A stretch of DNA of 64,000 bases from Cloacibacterium normanense (GCF_002943105.1 NZ_PTPZ01000003.1:310001-374000); one strand, 5' to 3'. Shown: positions 43,582 through 53,927, counted from the stretch's first letter. Notes: generated from the sequence alone by a model not told the origin. Translations and numbers: made by a program.

Positions 43582-44706
43582 TTAATAATCTTCATTATTG
43601 TAAGATTCTTCGCCAATATTCCAAGTAAGACCAAATCTTAAGGTATTGTCTAAAGCTGAATTAACTTTAGATGTATTAACAAGGTAAGATAAATCTAAAC
43701 CAAAAGAATTATAATTAAGACCTACACCAACTGTAGCATATTGTCTTCCTCCTTGGAGCTCACTTTCTCTAAAAAAACCTGTTCTTACAGCAAAAGCATT
43801 ATCATAAGAGTATTCTACAGAACCGCTGTACATAATACTTTCTTTGTTGCTGAAAGATTTTCCGATTCCTTCTATTACCCCCACATTTGGAACGTTTCCA
43901 GCGCTGTCTGGTCCAGGAACAAGTAATTTAGAAGCTTCTAAAGTTACACCCACTTTGTTTACTTCGTCTAGAAATAAATCATAACCAGCACCTAATCTGA
44001 AAGAGGTAGGTAGATAAGAACGTGAGTTTTCGTCTCCAGTATAATCTAATCTTGGACCTAAATTTTGAATTGCCCAACCAGCTCTTACTCTTCCTTCATA
44101 ATCACCAAAACTGGTGTGTTTATAAGTTTGTAAGTACCCCGAAACATCTACTGCGAATGAATTGGCTGGTTTCAATGAACTGTCAGTATTGAACCCTCCA
44201 GATAAATCAGAACGAATAAACCTACCTGTTACAGCCATTGAATATGTATCTGATAATTTTAAAGCATACGCCAAATCTATAGAAAACTCATTTGGTTTTA
44301 TAGTACCAGAACTTAATTCTGGAGTTTCTAGGGAGCGTAAATCTACCTCTCCCATATTGAAATAATAAATACTAGCAGAAAGAGATGAACGGTCTTCTTC
44401 TCCTAGCATGGTATTAAAACCTAAATACATTAAAAATACATCATTCGTTAGTTTTCCCATCCATGGAGTATAACTTACTGCGGCAGAAGAGGTATTTCTA
44501 CTAAATGGATATTTAGAAGCATTCCAAAATTGTGAAAAAGCATCTGCGCTTGTTGCCACACCTTGGTCTCCTAAACCTCCAGCTCTAGCATCTGGAGAAA
44601 TCCTTAAAAAAGGAGCTCCTGTAAGCACAGGATTAGTACTTTGCGCCATCGCCAAACTTCCGATTCCAATACTTAGTCCTAAAAAGAGTTTTTTTGTTAA
44701 TTTCAT
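43582..44706 (-). CDS. porV: Type IX secretion outer-membrane protein PorV
   Basis: A signal peptide (IGSLAMAQ) is followed by the PorV/LptO signature NPVLTGAPFLRISPDARAGG and LGDQGVATSADAFSQFWNAS, and then a 14-strand barrel of the FadL/PorV type. PorV shuttles type IX cargo from the SprA translocon to the PorU sortase complex. Residue count 374 is normal. It lies 12 bases after porU on the same strand, the arrangement usual in Flavobacteriia. Confidence 0.95.
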   Translation of the reverse strand: MKLTKKLFLGLSIGIGSLAMAQSTNPVLTGAPFLRISPDARAGGLGDQGVATSADAFSQFWNASKYPFSRNTSSAAVSYTPWMGKLTNDVFLMYLGFNTMLGEEDRSSLSASIYYFNMGEVDLRSLETPELSSGTIKPNEFSIDLAYALKLSDTYSMAVTGRFIRSDLSGGFNTDSSLKPANSFAVDVSGYLQTYKHTSFGDYEGRVRAGWAIQNLGPRLDYTGDENSRSYLPTSFRLGAGYDLFLDEVNKVGVTLEASKLLVPGPDSAGNVPNVGVIEGIGKSFSNKESIMYSGSVEYSYDNAFAVRTGFFRESELQGGRQYATVGVGLNYNSFGLDLSYLVNTSKVNSALDNTLRFGLTWNIGEESYNNEDY

Positions 44707-44717
44707 ATTTGTTTTTT

Positions 44718-47700
44718 CTATTTTAAAATCACTAATTTTTCTACTAAAGAGGCAGTTCCTTTACATTTTTCTTGATTTTGACTCTTTACTAAAACTTTGT
44801 AAATATAAGTTCCTTTACCAACTGGAGCGCCAAAATCATCATTTCCGTCCCATTCTATAGCAGTTCTGTGTGTTCTATATCCTTCTAAAAATGGAGTAGA
44901 AGTCACTGTGGTACTGAATGTTCGTACTAATTTTCCAGTGATTGTATAGACTTGAACATTTACTTCTAAAACATCATCACAATTGTGTTCAAACTGTATA
45001 TACGTTTTATTGGTAAAAGGATTCGGCCAATTTAGTAATTTTTTAACAACTAAATTTTCGGCTTCTGGGTCTCTTACTACAAAGTTTAACGTTTGAGTAG
45101 TCGAATTATTGTTAATGTCCCAAACTTTAAAGGTCAATTGGTGATTTCCAGGTTTTAAATTCTGGAAAGGATAGAGTACAGAGCCTTTCTGATAGTCCAA
45201 GAAAGAAGCGTTAATACAACCATTTCCTATTCCCGGAGTGTAAAAATCGTTCAGAACAGTGGTATTGATAACTTCGCCGTCAAGAATTACAGTGATGTCA
45301 TGACCAATTCCCGAACCTGTAGAGTTAATTCCTGTATTATCTGTTACACAAGCCAAAAGATTTGGATTAGAGTCTGTAATTCCTCCATCTACAAAATTGG
45401 TGTTGTTTAAGTACAATTGAACCTTTGGAACTTCATTATCATTAATTCCGTTTGGATTTATGTCTCCAATTTTTTGTGTTTTATTATTGAAAACATCAAA
45501 AACATTATTATCTGCATAAGCCAATAATCTTCCGTCTCCCACAGTATAATTAATGTCTTTTGGCATGTAGAATTCTACGGTGAAAGTTCCATTGGTAACC
45601 GTTCCAGAAGCTTTCACTATAGGACTTCCTTCTTCGAAATAATTGAGAATAGGAACTAAATCCCCATCATTGTTGAGGGTTTTCTTGGCTAATTTTTTGT
45701 CAAAAATATTGATGACTACTTTACCATTAAAGGTATTGTCAATCGCTCCTGATTGATTATTGACATGCCCAGTAATTTTCACAAAATCTAGCGCTCTTAG
45801 TTGACCAACAACTGGTGAATCTATATTGTCTATGCTGATAAGATTTTTCGGTCTGCTAAGTTTGAGAGCTGGATCACCAAGAAGATTTACTTTTAAGTGG
45901 TTAGAGTCCGCACCATATTCTGCTTTTGCTGCAATAAAAGCATCTCCTACTGATAAAAAGTCATTGTTAGACAGCTTAAAAAGATTTCTGGTGAAAGTTT
46001 CTGTAAAAAGTCTTCCATAAAATGTAGCAATAGCTCTAGAAGAGGTAATCATAGAATTTGCACCGCCTTGTGGTAATTTCATCAATTGTTCTCCTGCAGA
46101 TGAAGTATTGTGGTCATCCCAAAGTGTAAATTCACAAGTAATGGTACTGATAAAAGGAAATCTGCTGTAAGCGTTATTATAATTATTAAAAGCTGTAATT
46201 TCTTGAGTGGTTAAAACTCTTTCTTGAGCCCAACCGTTAATTCCTCCATGTCCGAAATAATACAGATACAAACTGTTGCTCATTGCATTCGTAATGGCTT
46301 GGTTTACCTGCGGAAATCTCTGTCCACCTGCTGTACTTTGTCCAGGGAAAGCATCTAAGTATAATTTTTTTATATTATATTCTGGTTTGTCTGTATTTCC
46401 TTCAAAATTATTGACTAAAACTGTGTTCATTACATCATGGAAGGTTCCTTTAAGATAAGGATTAGAACTAGAATCTATTCTTCCATCTTGGTCATCATCT
46501 ACCACAAAATTCATTTTTAATCTCCAATCTCCAAAAGGCGAAGATTGTCCCGGAACTGCATTGTAATAAGATAGTGTTTTATCAACTAAATTTTTTGCTT
46601 CAGCAATATTTTCTGCTGGTAATCTGCCTACTGGAACATCAGGTAGAACGGCGTAAATATAAGGAGCATTTTGTGGATAAGTCATTCCAAGATAATCATC
46701 TGTCACAAAAGATGCCTCGTAGTTTTCGCTGTAGTCACTTTGATAGCTTGGGATGTTGGTTTTATTCTTAGTAGTAATATTTCTGAAATCAAAGGAAGTA
46801 TCTCCTAAAATAAGTACATATTTCAGCGTTCCTGATGGAGTATTTAGTTTGGTAATAAAATCCCTAATCGCTGTTAAATCTTGTCCCCCAGAAGAAAATT
46901 CATTATATATTTTCTTTACATCCGCTACTTCTACATGATAATTTTTTTGACTTCTGTAATAATTGGCTATTCTTTCGGCTTGAGGAGTAAAATCACGATT
47001 GGTAACGATGAGGTAGTCTACATTTTTCAAACCAGACAAGTCTTGATTGTCTACTTTTTCTACAAAAAGTGGCTCAAAGGCGGCAGAATTTTTAAACGCT
47101 ACAAACTCATTATTGAAATAAGGAGAGTTTGTAGTATATCCAAAAGAAAATTGCGTCCCTGAAGCTTTATTTACAATTTTTTTGGCGTTTGTAATGTCCG
47201 AAACATCCCAAATTTGCTCTATATTTTTGGCATTTTCTACAGTAAAACCGAAAGTCTCTCCAGAGCCAGTAGGAATATCAAAAACTCTAAAATTCATCTG
47301 CTCCTCATTGTATACTAAATCTTGTTTATATTGGACTTCTAAGTAGTCTAAGTAATAAGTCACAAGAGGATTGGTTGATTCTAGAATGTAATCAAACTTT
47401 ATGGTATTTCCGCTTAAGTTATTAATTTGACTTTCCCATGGAATTTCTCTAATTTTAATATCAGCAGAATTACTAATAATGTAAGTGCCGCTATTTTGTC
47501 CATTTATGTTCAGAGTAATTTTATCATTCGTTGCATTTTTTACAAATATTGTAGATTTCACTTTTACAGAATCAGTAGATTTAAGAGGCGTTTTTGTGTT
47601 AAAAGTAATAGATTTATTGGCATTAAAACCATCACCAACCCAAAGTCTTCCAATATTCAGAAAATTATTTTTTTCTTCATTAATAAATTGATAGTCATCA

Positions 47701-48638
47701 TAGCTAGTATACAAATTTGGGGAAGGATTAATATCAGAGGAAGTTACTCTTTTCCCTTCTCCTTTGTCAAAGTTGATAAAATAATACGAAAAATTTTCAT
47801 ATACATTTACGCTATTATTGCTAATGTGTGCCAATCTTGTATCTTTGCGCTTATAACCTTTTCCATTATTTTCATTATATAGGTTGTAACCATGAGGCCC
47901 TTGAGCGTAAAAAAGTGCATAATCATTTTCGTCCCATTTTCCATCCTCTTCGCCGATAACTTGAATCGCGTTTTCTTGTAAAGCGGCATATCTGAAATCC
48001 TGATTGAATTCTGGCAACATTAATCCGCCATTTCCATAAATCCTGAAATTTTTAGGATTAATGCTCGAAGGATTGATGCCATTATCTCTAAGGAATTTTG
48101 TCGTAATTTTGAAAATTCCAGACTTATCAACTTTGATTTTATAGAAATTTCCAGATTTTAAAGGATTTTCGGTAGTGCCCATTAAATCAGAAGTTCTAGA
48201 TGTTCTTTGGTTGTTAACCGTTTTTTTTACCAGTTCAAAAGAAGTTAATCTATAAAGTGTATTTTTATCTTTTTTTATGGTTGCAATGACTACATTAGTG
48301 AGAAATTGTCCGTTGATGGTTTGTTTTTGACTATTAGTGTATGCAATTTCTTTAGTAGAAACATGATCTGCAATTAGACCAAATACTTCTTTAGCTGGAA
48401 TTTTTTCCCAAATTAAGTTTTTGATATCATATTGAGAAGATTCCTTTTCTTTTTTAGAAAAAGTGAGATAAGGAACTCCATTTATGACAGAATAATTTTC
48501 ATTTCTAAAAAATGGAAGATTGTATTTGAAACTTCCGTAATCCATTATTGTATTCCCTGACCATTCTACAGAAATTTTTTGACTAAAAATAAAATTAGCA
48601 AATGTCAATAGGATAAATAATAATAACTTTTTTTTCAT
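44718..48638 (-). CDS. porU: Type IX secretion C-terminal signal peptidase (sortase) PorU
   Basis: The 1,306-residue protein has a signal peptide (NFIFSQ), an N-terminal propeptide-like beta region, and a gingipain-like peptidase C25 domain (about 550-900). The catalytic His lies in YYFGHGGINGW (about residue 796) and the Cys in STITCEFTLWDD (about 834). The C-terminus is a FlgD-like Ig fold (NWPNPFTNKTYIQFE ... GKGTYIYKVLV). PorU cleaves the CTD signal of type IX cargo and attaches proteins to the surface lipid. It pairs with porV downstream and with gldJ divergently. Confidence 0.95.
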   Translation of the reverse strand: MKKKLLLFILLTFANFIFSQKISVEWSGNTIMDYGSFKYNLPFFRNENYSVINGVPYLTFSKKEKESSQYDIKNLIWEKIPAKEVFGLIADHVSTKEIAYTNSQKQTINGQFLTNVVIATIKKDKNTLYRLTSFELVKKTVNNQRTSRTSDLMGTTENPLKSGNFYKIKVDKSGIFKITTKFLRDNGINPSSINPKNFRIYGNGGLMLPEFNQDFRYAALQENAIQVIGEEDGKWDENDYALFYAQGPHGYNLYNENNGKGYKRKDTRLAHISNNSVNVYENFSYYFINFDKGEGKRVTSSDINPSPNLYTSYDDYQFINEEKNNFLNIGRLWVGDGFNANKSITFNTKTPLKSTDSVKVKSTIFVKNATNDKITLNINGQNSGTYIISNSADIKIREIPWESQINNLSGNTIKFDYILESTNPLVTYYLDYLEVQYKQDLVYNEEQMNFRVFDIPTGSGETFGFTVENAKNIEQIWDVSDITNAKKIVNKASGTQFSFGYTTNSPYFNNEFVAFKNSAAFEPLFVEKVDNQDLSGLKNVDYLIVTNRDFTPQAERIANYYRSQKNYHVEVADVKKIYNEFSSGGQDLTAIRDFITKLNTPSGTLKYVLILGDTSFDFRNITTKNKTNIPSYQSDYSENYEASFVTDDYLGMTYPQNAPYIYAVLPDVPVGRLPAENIAEAKNLVDKTLSYYNAVPGQSSPFGDWRLKMNFVVDDDQDGRIDSSSNPYLKGTFHDVMNTVLVNNFEGNTDKPEYNIKKLYLDAFPGQSTAGGQRFPQVNQAITNAMSNSLYLYYFGHGGINGWAQERVLTTQEITAFNNYNNAYSRFPFISTITCEFTLWDDHNTSSAGEQLMKLPQGGANSMITSSRAIATFYGRLFTETFTRNLFKLSNNDFLSVGDAFIAAKAEYGADSNHLKVNLLGDPALKLSRPKNLISIDNIDSPVVGQLRALDFVKITGHVNNQSGAIDNTFNGKVVINIFDKKLAKKTLNNDGDLVPILNYFEEGSPIVKASGTVTNGTFTVEFYMPKDINYTVGDGRLLAYADNNVFDVFNNKTQKIGDINPNGINDNEVPKVQLYLNNTNFVDGGITDSNPNLLACVTDNTGINSTGSGIGHDITVILDGEVINTTVLNDFYTPGIGNGCINASFLDYQKGSVLYPFQNLKPGNHQLTFKVWDINNNSTTQTLNFVVRDPEAENLVVKKLLNWPNPFTNKTYIQFEHNCDDVLEVNVQVYTITGKLVRTFSTTVTSTPFLEGYRTHRTAIEWDGNDDFGAPVGKGTYIYKVLVKSQNQEKCKGTASLVEKLVILK

Positions 48639-48733
48639 AGTTCGAATTGCGCTACAAAATAAACGAAAAAAACAAAATTTTCATATCAAACAATAAAATA
48701 AATTTTAATCCGTTAAAAAATCATAAAAAATCT

Positions 48734-48741
48734 TACTTTTG
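48734..48741 (+). promoter_or_regulatory. Probable -7 promoter box of gldJ
   Basis: TACTTTTG fits TAnnTTTG and lies 59 bases before the gldJ start in the divergent gap with porU. The -33 region is A/T-rich without a clear TTG. Confidence 0.4.
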
Positions 48742-48800
48742 ATGTTTGATTAATAAAATAAATTATTTTTCTTTGTAGCTCGAAATTATCTAAAACAATT

Positions 48801-50417
48801 ATGAAAAAACTAAAGTTTATTTCATTGCTTGCATTAGGCGCAACATTGTTTCTAACCAGCTGTGGTGGAGGCGGTAACGTGAAAAATGGAGGCGGTTCTA
48901 AAAATAAGACAGGAATGAACGGTTGGAAAACCAATGATCCAAAAGGATGGTTCTTTTCTGGAAAACAACAAAAACCAAAAGGTTGGCCTAATATGGTCTA
49001 TGTAGATGGAGGTACTTTTACCATGGGGTTGGTAAAAGACGATGTGATGCATGATTGGAACAATACCCCAAGAAGAATGCAGGTAAGTTCATTTTTTATT
49101 GGTGAAGCAGAAATTACAAATGCAGATTATAGATCTTATGTAACATGGCTAAAATTTGTTTTTCCTCCCTCTGATCCTAACTATAAAAATATTTATACAG
49201 GAGCATTACCGGATACTCTTGTTTGGAATAATAAATTATCTAGGAATGATTATGCAGAAAACTATTTCCGTGCTCCAGAATACGACTATTATCCTGTAGT
49301 AGGAGTTTCTTGGCAACAAGCCGCAAGATATTGTGATTGGCTGACTGATAGAGCAAATGAAGTAGAACTTATGAAGCAAGGAATTATCAACAAGAATGAC
49401 TATTACTCTAATGATTCTTTTAATCAAGGTGCAAATGCATTTAATTTAGATAAATATAAAGCAAATGATCCTGAATTAGAAGCTTATCTTAATAAGCAAA
49501 AACTACAACAAAAATCTGGTATCAAAAATTCTAACCCAAGAATTCAAGCAGCAAACAGAAATGCAACTGTTGGTTTAGTAGCTAAATTCCGTCTTCCTAC
49601 AGAAGTAGAATGGGAATATGCAGCTCTTGGTTTACAAAAAAATAGAGAATACAATAACTACCTAGGAAAAGAACCTGAAATTGAAAAATTAAGAGGTAAA
49701 AAAGGTAAAAACAGAGGAATGTACCTAGAAAACTTTAAACAAGGTAGAGGTGACTATTCTGGTGTTGGTGGTTGGAATAATGACGGAGCTCCTACAACTG
49801 CAGATGTGAGACAATATCCATCTAATGATTTAGGAATTTATGGAATGTACGGAAACGTAGCAGAATGGACTGCGGATGTTTACAGACCTATCATAGACGA
49901 AGAAGCGAGCGATTTCAATTATTACAGAGGAAATATGCCACAGCAAACCGTGAAAAATGCTGATGGAACTTATAAAAAAGTAGATCCTAAAGACATGAAG
50001 TTCGAAAGATTAGCGGATGGTAGAGAAATCTACAAAGGCTTACCTGGATCTTATGAGAAAAGAACTGTTGAAGATCAAAGAAGTTTCAGAGATGGTGATT
50101 TTATGTCTTCACTAGAAGCTGGTTATGGTAAAGAAGCAGACAGTTCTATGGCAGATTACAATATGTATAATTCACCTAAAACTCAATTTATCGTAGATGA
50201 TAAAGGCAGAGTTATACTACAAAGAGATAACAAACCTAGAACAACTAAAGTTTCTAACACAGCTAGAGTAGTAAAAGGAGGTTCTTGGATGGATACAGCA
50301 TATTGGTTAGACCCAGGACAAAGAAGATTCAAAGAAGAATCAAAATCTTTCGGATGGATTGGTTTCCGTGTAGCACAAGATGCTAGAGATACCAATAATA
50401 AGAGAACGAAGAGATAA
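48801..50417 (+). CDS. gldJ: Gliding motility lipoprotein GldJ
   Basis: The lipobox LFLTSC is followed by a formylglycine-generating-enzyme-like (SUMF1) fold: YVDGGTFTMG, RLPTEVEWEYAA, GNVAEWTADVY and the last block VVKGGSWMDTAYW ... GWIGFRVAQ. GldJ is structural and not an enzyme; it is required for gliding and type IX secretion in Flavobacteriia. At 538 residues it is normal. It is transcribed away from porU and followed by a terminator and then murF, the conserved order of this group. Confidence 0.95.
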   Translation: MKKLKFISLLALGATLFLTSCGGGGNVKNGGGSKNKTGMNGWKTNDPKGWFFSGKQQKPKGWPNMVYVDGGTFTMGLVKDDVMHDWNNTPRRMQVSSFFIGEAEITNADYRSYVTWLKFVFPPSDPNYKNIYTGALPDTLVWNNKLSRNDYAENYFRAPEYDYYPVVGVSWQQAARYCDWLTDRANEVELMKQGIINKNDYYSNDSFNQGANAFNLDKYKANDPELEAYLNKQKLQQKSGIKNSNPRIQAANRNATVGLVAKFRLPTEVEWEYAALGLQKNREYNNYLGKEPEIEKLRGKKGKNRGMYLENFKQGRGDYSGVGGWNNDGAPTTADVRQYPSNDLGIYGMYGNVAEWTADVYRPIIDEEASDFNYYRGNMPQQTVKNADGTYKKVDPKDMKFERLADGREIYKGLPGSYEKRTVEDQRSFRDGDFMSSLEAGYGKEADSSMADYNMYNSPKTQFIVDDKGRVILQRDNKPRTTKVSNTARVVKGGSWMDTAYWLDPGQRRFKEESKSFGWIGFRVAQDARDTNNKRTKR

Positions 50418-50436
50418 AATTTCTTTTAAATAATTT

Positions 50437-50468
50437 AAAATCCTTTCCTTTTTTGGAAAGGATTTTTT
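50437..50468 (+). terminator. Terminator of gldJ
   Basis: AAATCCTTTCC pairs with GGAAAGGATTT around a T-rich loop, followed by a T-run to 50468. It separates gldJ from murF, whose start is only 13 bases on, so murF probably has its own weak promoter or relies on read-through. Confidence 0.85.
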
Positions 50469-50480
50469 TATTTTTACCAA

Positions 50481-51755
50481 ATGAATATTACAGATTTTTA
50501 TGCGCTTTATTTACAAGCCAATAAAGTAACCATAGACAGCAGAAAAATTGAAAAAAACGATATTTTTTTTGCTTTTTCTGGTGAGAATTTCAATGCTGCT
50601 ACTTTAGCTGAAACAGCTATGGATAATGGTGCTCTTGCCGTAATTGTAGAAGATAAAAATTTTGAAGATACCGCTAGAAATATATTTTATGTAAAATCTA
50701 CTCTAGAATTTTTACAGGATTTAGCAAAACATCACAGAGCACAGTTGAATATTCCTATTATAGCTTTAACAGGAAGTAATGGGAAAACTACGACCAAGGA
50801 AATCATTCACGCTGTTCTTTCGCAGAAATACAATACCCAATATACTTTTGGGAATCTCAATAATCACATTGGTGTTCCTTTAACCATTCTTTCCATAAAA
50901 CCAGAGCACGAAATGGCGGTGGTAGAAATGGGTGCTAATCACCAAAAAGAAATAGAGTTTTTATGCACTATTGCTCAACCTAATTTTGGATATATTACCA
51001 ATTTCGGGAAGGCACATTTAGAAGGTTTCGGTGGAGTAGAAGGTGTAATCAAAGGAAAATCTGAATTGTATGATTACCTCAAATCTAATAATCAATTTGT
51101 AGTTGTGAATGAAAACGATCCTATTCAAGTTGAAAAAACAGATGGATATGATTTGGTGATTCCTTTCGGAAGAAGAGATTCTGAGTTTTATTTCGAGAAA
51201 TTTACAGAGAATAATTGCGTAGGAATTATTTATAATGAGGTAGAAGCACTTTCAAAACTTACGGGAGATTACAATTTTACCAATCTTTGTGCGGCTACCA
51301 GTTTAGGTTTGTATTTCGGGATTGATTTTCATTTAATCAAAAAAGCCATTGAAGAATACACTCCAACCAACATGCGTTCGCAAATTGTGAAAAAAGGAGA
51401 CAAAACCTTAGTTTTAGACACTTACAACGCGAATCCTAGTTCTATGAAGGTTTCATTAGAAAATTTCAATGATTTTATTGGAACTAAGACCATCATCATT
51501 GGTGATATGCTAGAATTGGGCGAAGAAAGTGTAACAGAACATTCTCAAATTTTAGAATTGGCAAAATCACTCAGTTTTGATGAAATCATTACAGTTGGTC
51601 CACATTTTAAAGAAGTAAATGTTTCTGGAGTGGCCTTTTTAACTACACAAGATTTAATCCATTATTTAACCGAAAATGAAATTCATTCGCAGAACATATT
51701 GCTGAAAGCTTCACGAGGAATCGCGCTAGAAAAAGCTTTGGAATTCATTAAATAA
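50481..51755 (+). CDS. murF: UDP-N-acetylmuramoyl-tripeptide--D-alanyl-D-alanine ligase
   Basis: The Mur ligase domains are in order: N-terminal uridine-binding part (VTIDSRKIEKNDIFFAFSGE), the P-loop ALTGSNGKTTTKEI, central motifs (NNHIGVPLT, EMGANHQKEIEFL, NFGKAHLEGF), and the C-terminal domain with DTYNANPSSM and DMLELGEES. It adds D-Ala-D-Ala to the peptidoglycan precursor in the cytoplasm. 424 residues is normal. Confidence 0.95.
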   Translation: MNITDFYALYLQANKVTIDSRKIEKNDIFFAFSGENFNAATLAETAMDNGALAVIVEDKNFEDTARNIFYVKSTLEFLQDLAKHHRAQLNIPIIALTGSNGKTTTKEIIHAVLSQKYNTQYTFGNLNNHIGVPLTILSIKPEHEMAVVEMGANHQKEIEFLCTIAQPNFGYITNFGKAHLEGFGGVEGVIKGKSELYDYLKSNNQFVVVNENDPIQVEKTDGYDLVIPFGRRDSEFYFEKFTENNCVGIIYNEVEALSKLTGDYNFTNLCAATSLGLYFGIDFHLIKKAIEEYTPTNMRSQIVKKGDKTLVLDTYNANPSSMKVSLENFNDFIGTKTIIIGDMLELGEESVTEHSQILELAKSLSFDEIITVGPHFKEVNVSGVAFLTTQDLIHYLTENEIHSQNILLKASRGIALEKALEFIK

Positions 51756-51760
51756 AAAAG

Positions 51761-51792
51761 AAAAGGTGGAAATTTTAATTTCCACCTTTTTT
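51761..51792. terminator. Bidirectional terminator between murF and the NUDIX gene
   Basis: AAAAGGTGGAAATT and AATTTCCACCTTTT form a 14-bp perfect stem with a 2-4 base loop and T/A runs on both sides. It touches the stop codon of the minus-strand NUDIX gene. Confidence 0.9.
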
Positions 51793-52402
51793 ATATTGCA
51801 AAAACCTCGCTCAAAATCAGTTTGATGTTTTTAAAAGTATTGGGCAAAACTTCGTCGTTAATTTCGGTTTGCGTTTTCCATTCTACTTTTGTAATTCCTT
51901 CTTCAGTTTGAGGAATCGGTTCTTTTTGACCTACATAAGTCATTTTAAACCAATGCGTAGCTTTCAGAATTCTTTCCTCTTTTCCTTGTTTTTTTTCTTT
52001 ATAAATATGGAAAGTAGTATTCACAAATTCTTCTAAAATAAGCTCTGCAAGTCCAGTTTCTTCTTCTAATTCTCTTAGCGCAGCATTTTCTAGAGATTCT
52101 TCTGGCTCTATTTTACCTTTCGGCAAGTCCCATCTTCCTAATCTGTGGATGAAAAGGATTTTATTTTCTTGGTTGAAAACAATTCCACCCGCAGCTTCTA
52201 CAACTCGTAACATACCCGTCAATTCTTCCCAAATTTGCTCTAAATTCTCACCGTAAATGTTAATTTCTGAGGTAGAAGTATTTTCGAGCAAATCTATGGC
52301 GATTTCCAAGGTGGTGGTTTCTTCATAAGGCAAGTTCTTCTCAATGGGAATTGGAGATTTACTGATGCTTAATCTTTTTTCATTGACAAAAACTTTATAC
52401 AT
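51791..52402 (-). CDS. NUDIX hydrolase
   Basis: The Nudix box GKIEPEESLENAALRELEEE-TGL is complete (G-x5-E-x7-R-E-x-x-E-E-x-G), at about residues 95-117. The N-terminal 70 residues (VFVNEKRLSISKSPIPIEKN) are an extra domain seen in a Bacteroidetes branch of the family. The enzyme hydrolyses a nucleoside diphosphate linked to another group in the cytoplasm; which one cannot be read from the sequence. It is divergent from the SRPBCC gene. Confidence 0.88.
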   Translation of the reverse strand: MYKVFVNEKRLSISKSPIPIEKNLPYEETTTLEIAIDLLENTSTSEINIYGENLEQIWEELTGMLRVVEAAGGIVFNQENKILFIHRLGRWDLPKGKIEPEESLENAALRELEEETGLAELILEEFVNTTFHIYKEKKQGKEERILKATHWFKMTYVGQKEPIPQTEEGITKVEWKTQTEINDEVLPNTFKNIKLILSEVFAI

Positions 52403-52439
52403 TTGTAATTATATTAATTTTTACAAAAATATTAAAAAA

Positions 52440-52829
52440 ATGAATTTAGAAGGAAGAAAAGTTATAGTAAATAAATCTTCTGAGCAACTTTTTCAAATGC
52501 TTAAAAATCCTGAAGATTATAAACACTTAATGCCAGATAGTTTAACCAGTTTTGAGCACAGAGAAGATGGCTTTAAATTTGGTTTAAAAGGAATGCCAGA
52601 AGTTGCCCTTAAAATCGCTGAATTGGTAGAAGGTCAAAAAGTAGTTCTGAAATCTGCAAGTTCTTCATTAGATTTTTCACTTACAGGAAACATCTCTCCA
52701 GTAAACGAAAACCAAACAGAAGTTCAGTTATTATTCGATGGAAATTTTAATCCATTTATCAAAATGATGGTAGAAAAACCATTACAAAACTTCTTAAATG
52801 CACTTACAGACAAGTTAGAGCAATTATAA
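52440..52829 (+). CDS. SRPBCC-family (START-like) protein
   Basis: The ATG at 52440 gives MNLEGRKVIVNKSSEQLFQM, then LKNPEDYKHLMPDSLTSFEH and a late helix (FIKMMVEKPLQNFLNALTDK), the helix-grip layout of the SRPBCC superfamily. A longer frame from upstream non-ATG codons overlaps the divergent NUDIX start and is not credible. 129 residues is typical for orthologues in this group. It probably binds a hydrophobic ligand; the exact role is unknown. Confidence 0.85.
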   Translation: MNLEGRKVIVNKSSEQLFQMLKNPEDYKHLMPDSLTSFEHREDGFKFGLKGMPEVALKIAELVEGQKVVLKSASSSLDFSLTGNISPVNENQTEVQLLFDGNFNPFIKMMVEKPLQNFLNALTDKLEQL

Positions 52830-52848
52830 TAACGTTTATAAGATAATT

Positions 52849-52881
52849 AAAAGGTTTTAGATTTCTTCTGAAACCTTTTTT
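52849..52881. terminator. Terminator between the SRPBCC gene and anmK
   Basis: AAAAGGTTT (52849-52857) pairs with AAACCTTTT, and a T-run follows. It serves the plus-strand gene and perhaps anmK in reverse. Confidence 0.75.
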
Positions 52882-53927
52882 TATACCAATATTCCGCTGC
52901 AATGATTCTCTGAACTTCCAGTTGCTGAACAAAGTACATTGACCTCATTTCTGAGTCTTAAAACGCCCATAAAAGCAAAGATTAAAGCTTCTTTGAAGTT
53001 GATTATATTTTCGTCAGGAACAATCAATTCTGTCTGAGATTTTTCTCGAATTTTTTCTAATAAATAAGTATTGAAAGTTCCGCCACCAGTTACCAAAAGG
53101 GTTTTGAGTTGATTGTCATTAAAAACTTTGGCAATTTGTTCGGCAATATGTTCGGTAAAAGTAGCGATGATATTTTCAGGAGTTTCGTCTTTTAACAAAG
53201 GAAAAATCTCAGAATTTACAAATTCTACTCCTAAAGATTTGGGAGCTGATTTTTGATAAAAGGTTAAAGCGTTCAATTGCTCTAAAATTTTAAAATTAAT
53301 AGCGCTATTTCTAGCAAAATCACCGTTTTCATCATAGTTTTTGCCTAATTTTTCAGCAAAATAATTTAAAACTACATTCACTGGTGAAATATCAAAAGCA
53401 ATTCTTTGATGGTTTTTCTGTAAAGAAATATTAGAAAATCCGCCCAAATTGAGACAAGCATCATATTGCGAAAATAAAAGTTCATCTCCAATCGGAACTA
53501 ACGGAGCGCCATTTCCGCCCATTAAAACATCTTGACTTCTAAAATCGTAGATTACGGGCTTTTTGGTTGTTAATTTTATGGCTCTTCCATCACCGATTTG
53601 CAAGGTGAATTTTCGTTGTGGTTGATGAAAAACAGTATGACCGTGAGATGCGATAAAATCTAAATCAGTAATATTATTTTTGGAAATAAATTCTTGTGTT
53701 TTTTCGCCAAGATAGAAGCCATATTCTTTATCTAACGCCAATAAATCTTCAGCCGAAAGCAGAATAGCATTTTGCAGCCGATTTTTCCATTCTATAGAGT
53801 AAGGAATGGTTTCGGTTTTTAGAATTTCAAATTCCCAATGGGTAATATTTTGGAATTTTGCATAGCAAATGTCTAAACCATCAAGGCTGGTTCCAGACAT
53901 TAGACCAATGGCGAAATATGTTTTCAT
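52881..53927 (-). CDS. anmK: Anhydro-N-acetylmuramic acid kinase
   Basis: The protein begins with MKTYFAIGLMSGTSLDGLDI, the ASKHA phosphate-binding motif of AnmK. Further motifs are SHGHTVFHQPQ, LQIGDGRAI, NLGGFSNIS, the substrate loop DFARNSAINF and VTGGGTFNTYLLEKI. It phosphorylates and hydrolyses anhMurNAc during peptidoglycan recycling. At 348 residues it is slightly shorter than the E. coli enzyme (about 370) but complete. Confidence 0.93.
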   Translation of the reverse strand: MKTYFAIGLMSGTSLDGLDICYAKFQNITHWEFEILKTETIPYSIEWKNRLQNAILLSAEDLLALDKEYGFYLGEKTQEFISKNNITDLDFIASHGHTVFHQPQRKFTLQIGDGRAIKLTTKKPVIYDFRSQDVLMGGNGAPLVPIGDELLFSQYDACLNLGGFSNISLQKNHQRIAFDISPVNVVLNYFAEKLGKNYDENGDFARNSAINFKILEQLNALTFYQKSAPKSLGVEFVNSEIFPLLKDETPENIIATFTEHIAEQIAKVFNDNQLKTLLVTGGGTFNTYLLEKIREKSQTELIVPDENIINFKEALIFAFMGVLRLRNEVNVLCSATGSSENHCSGILV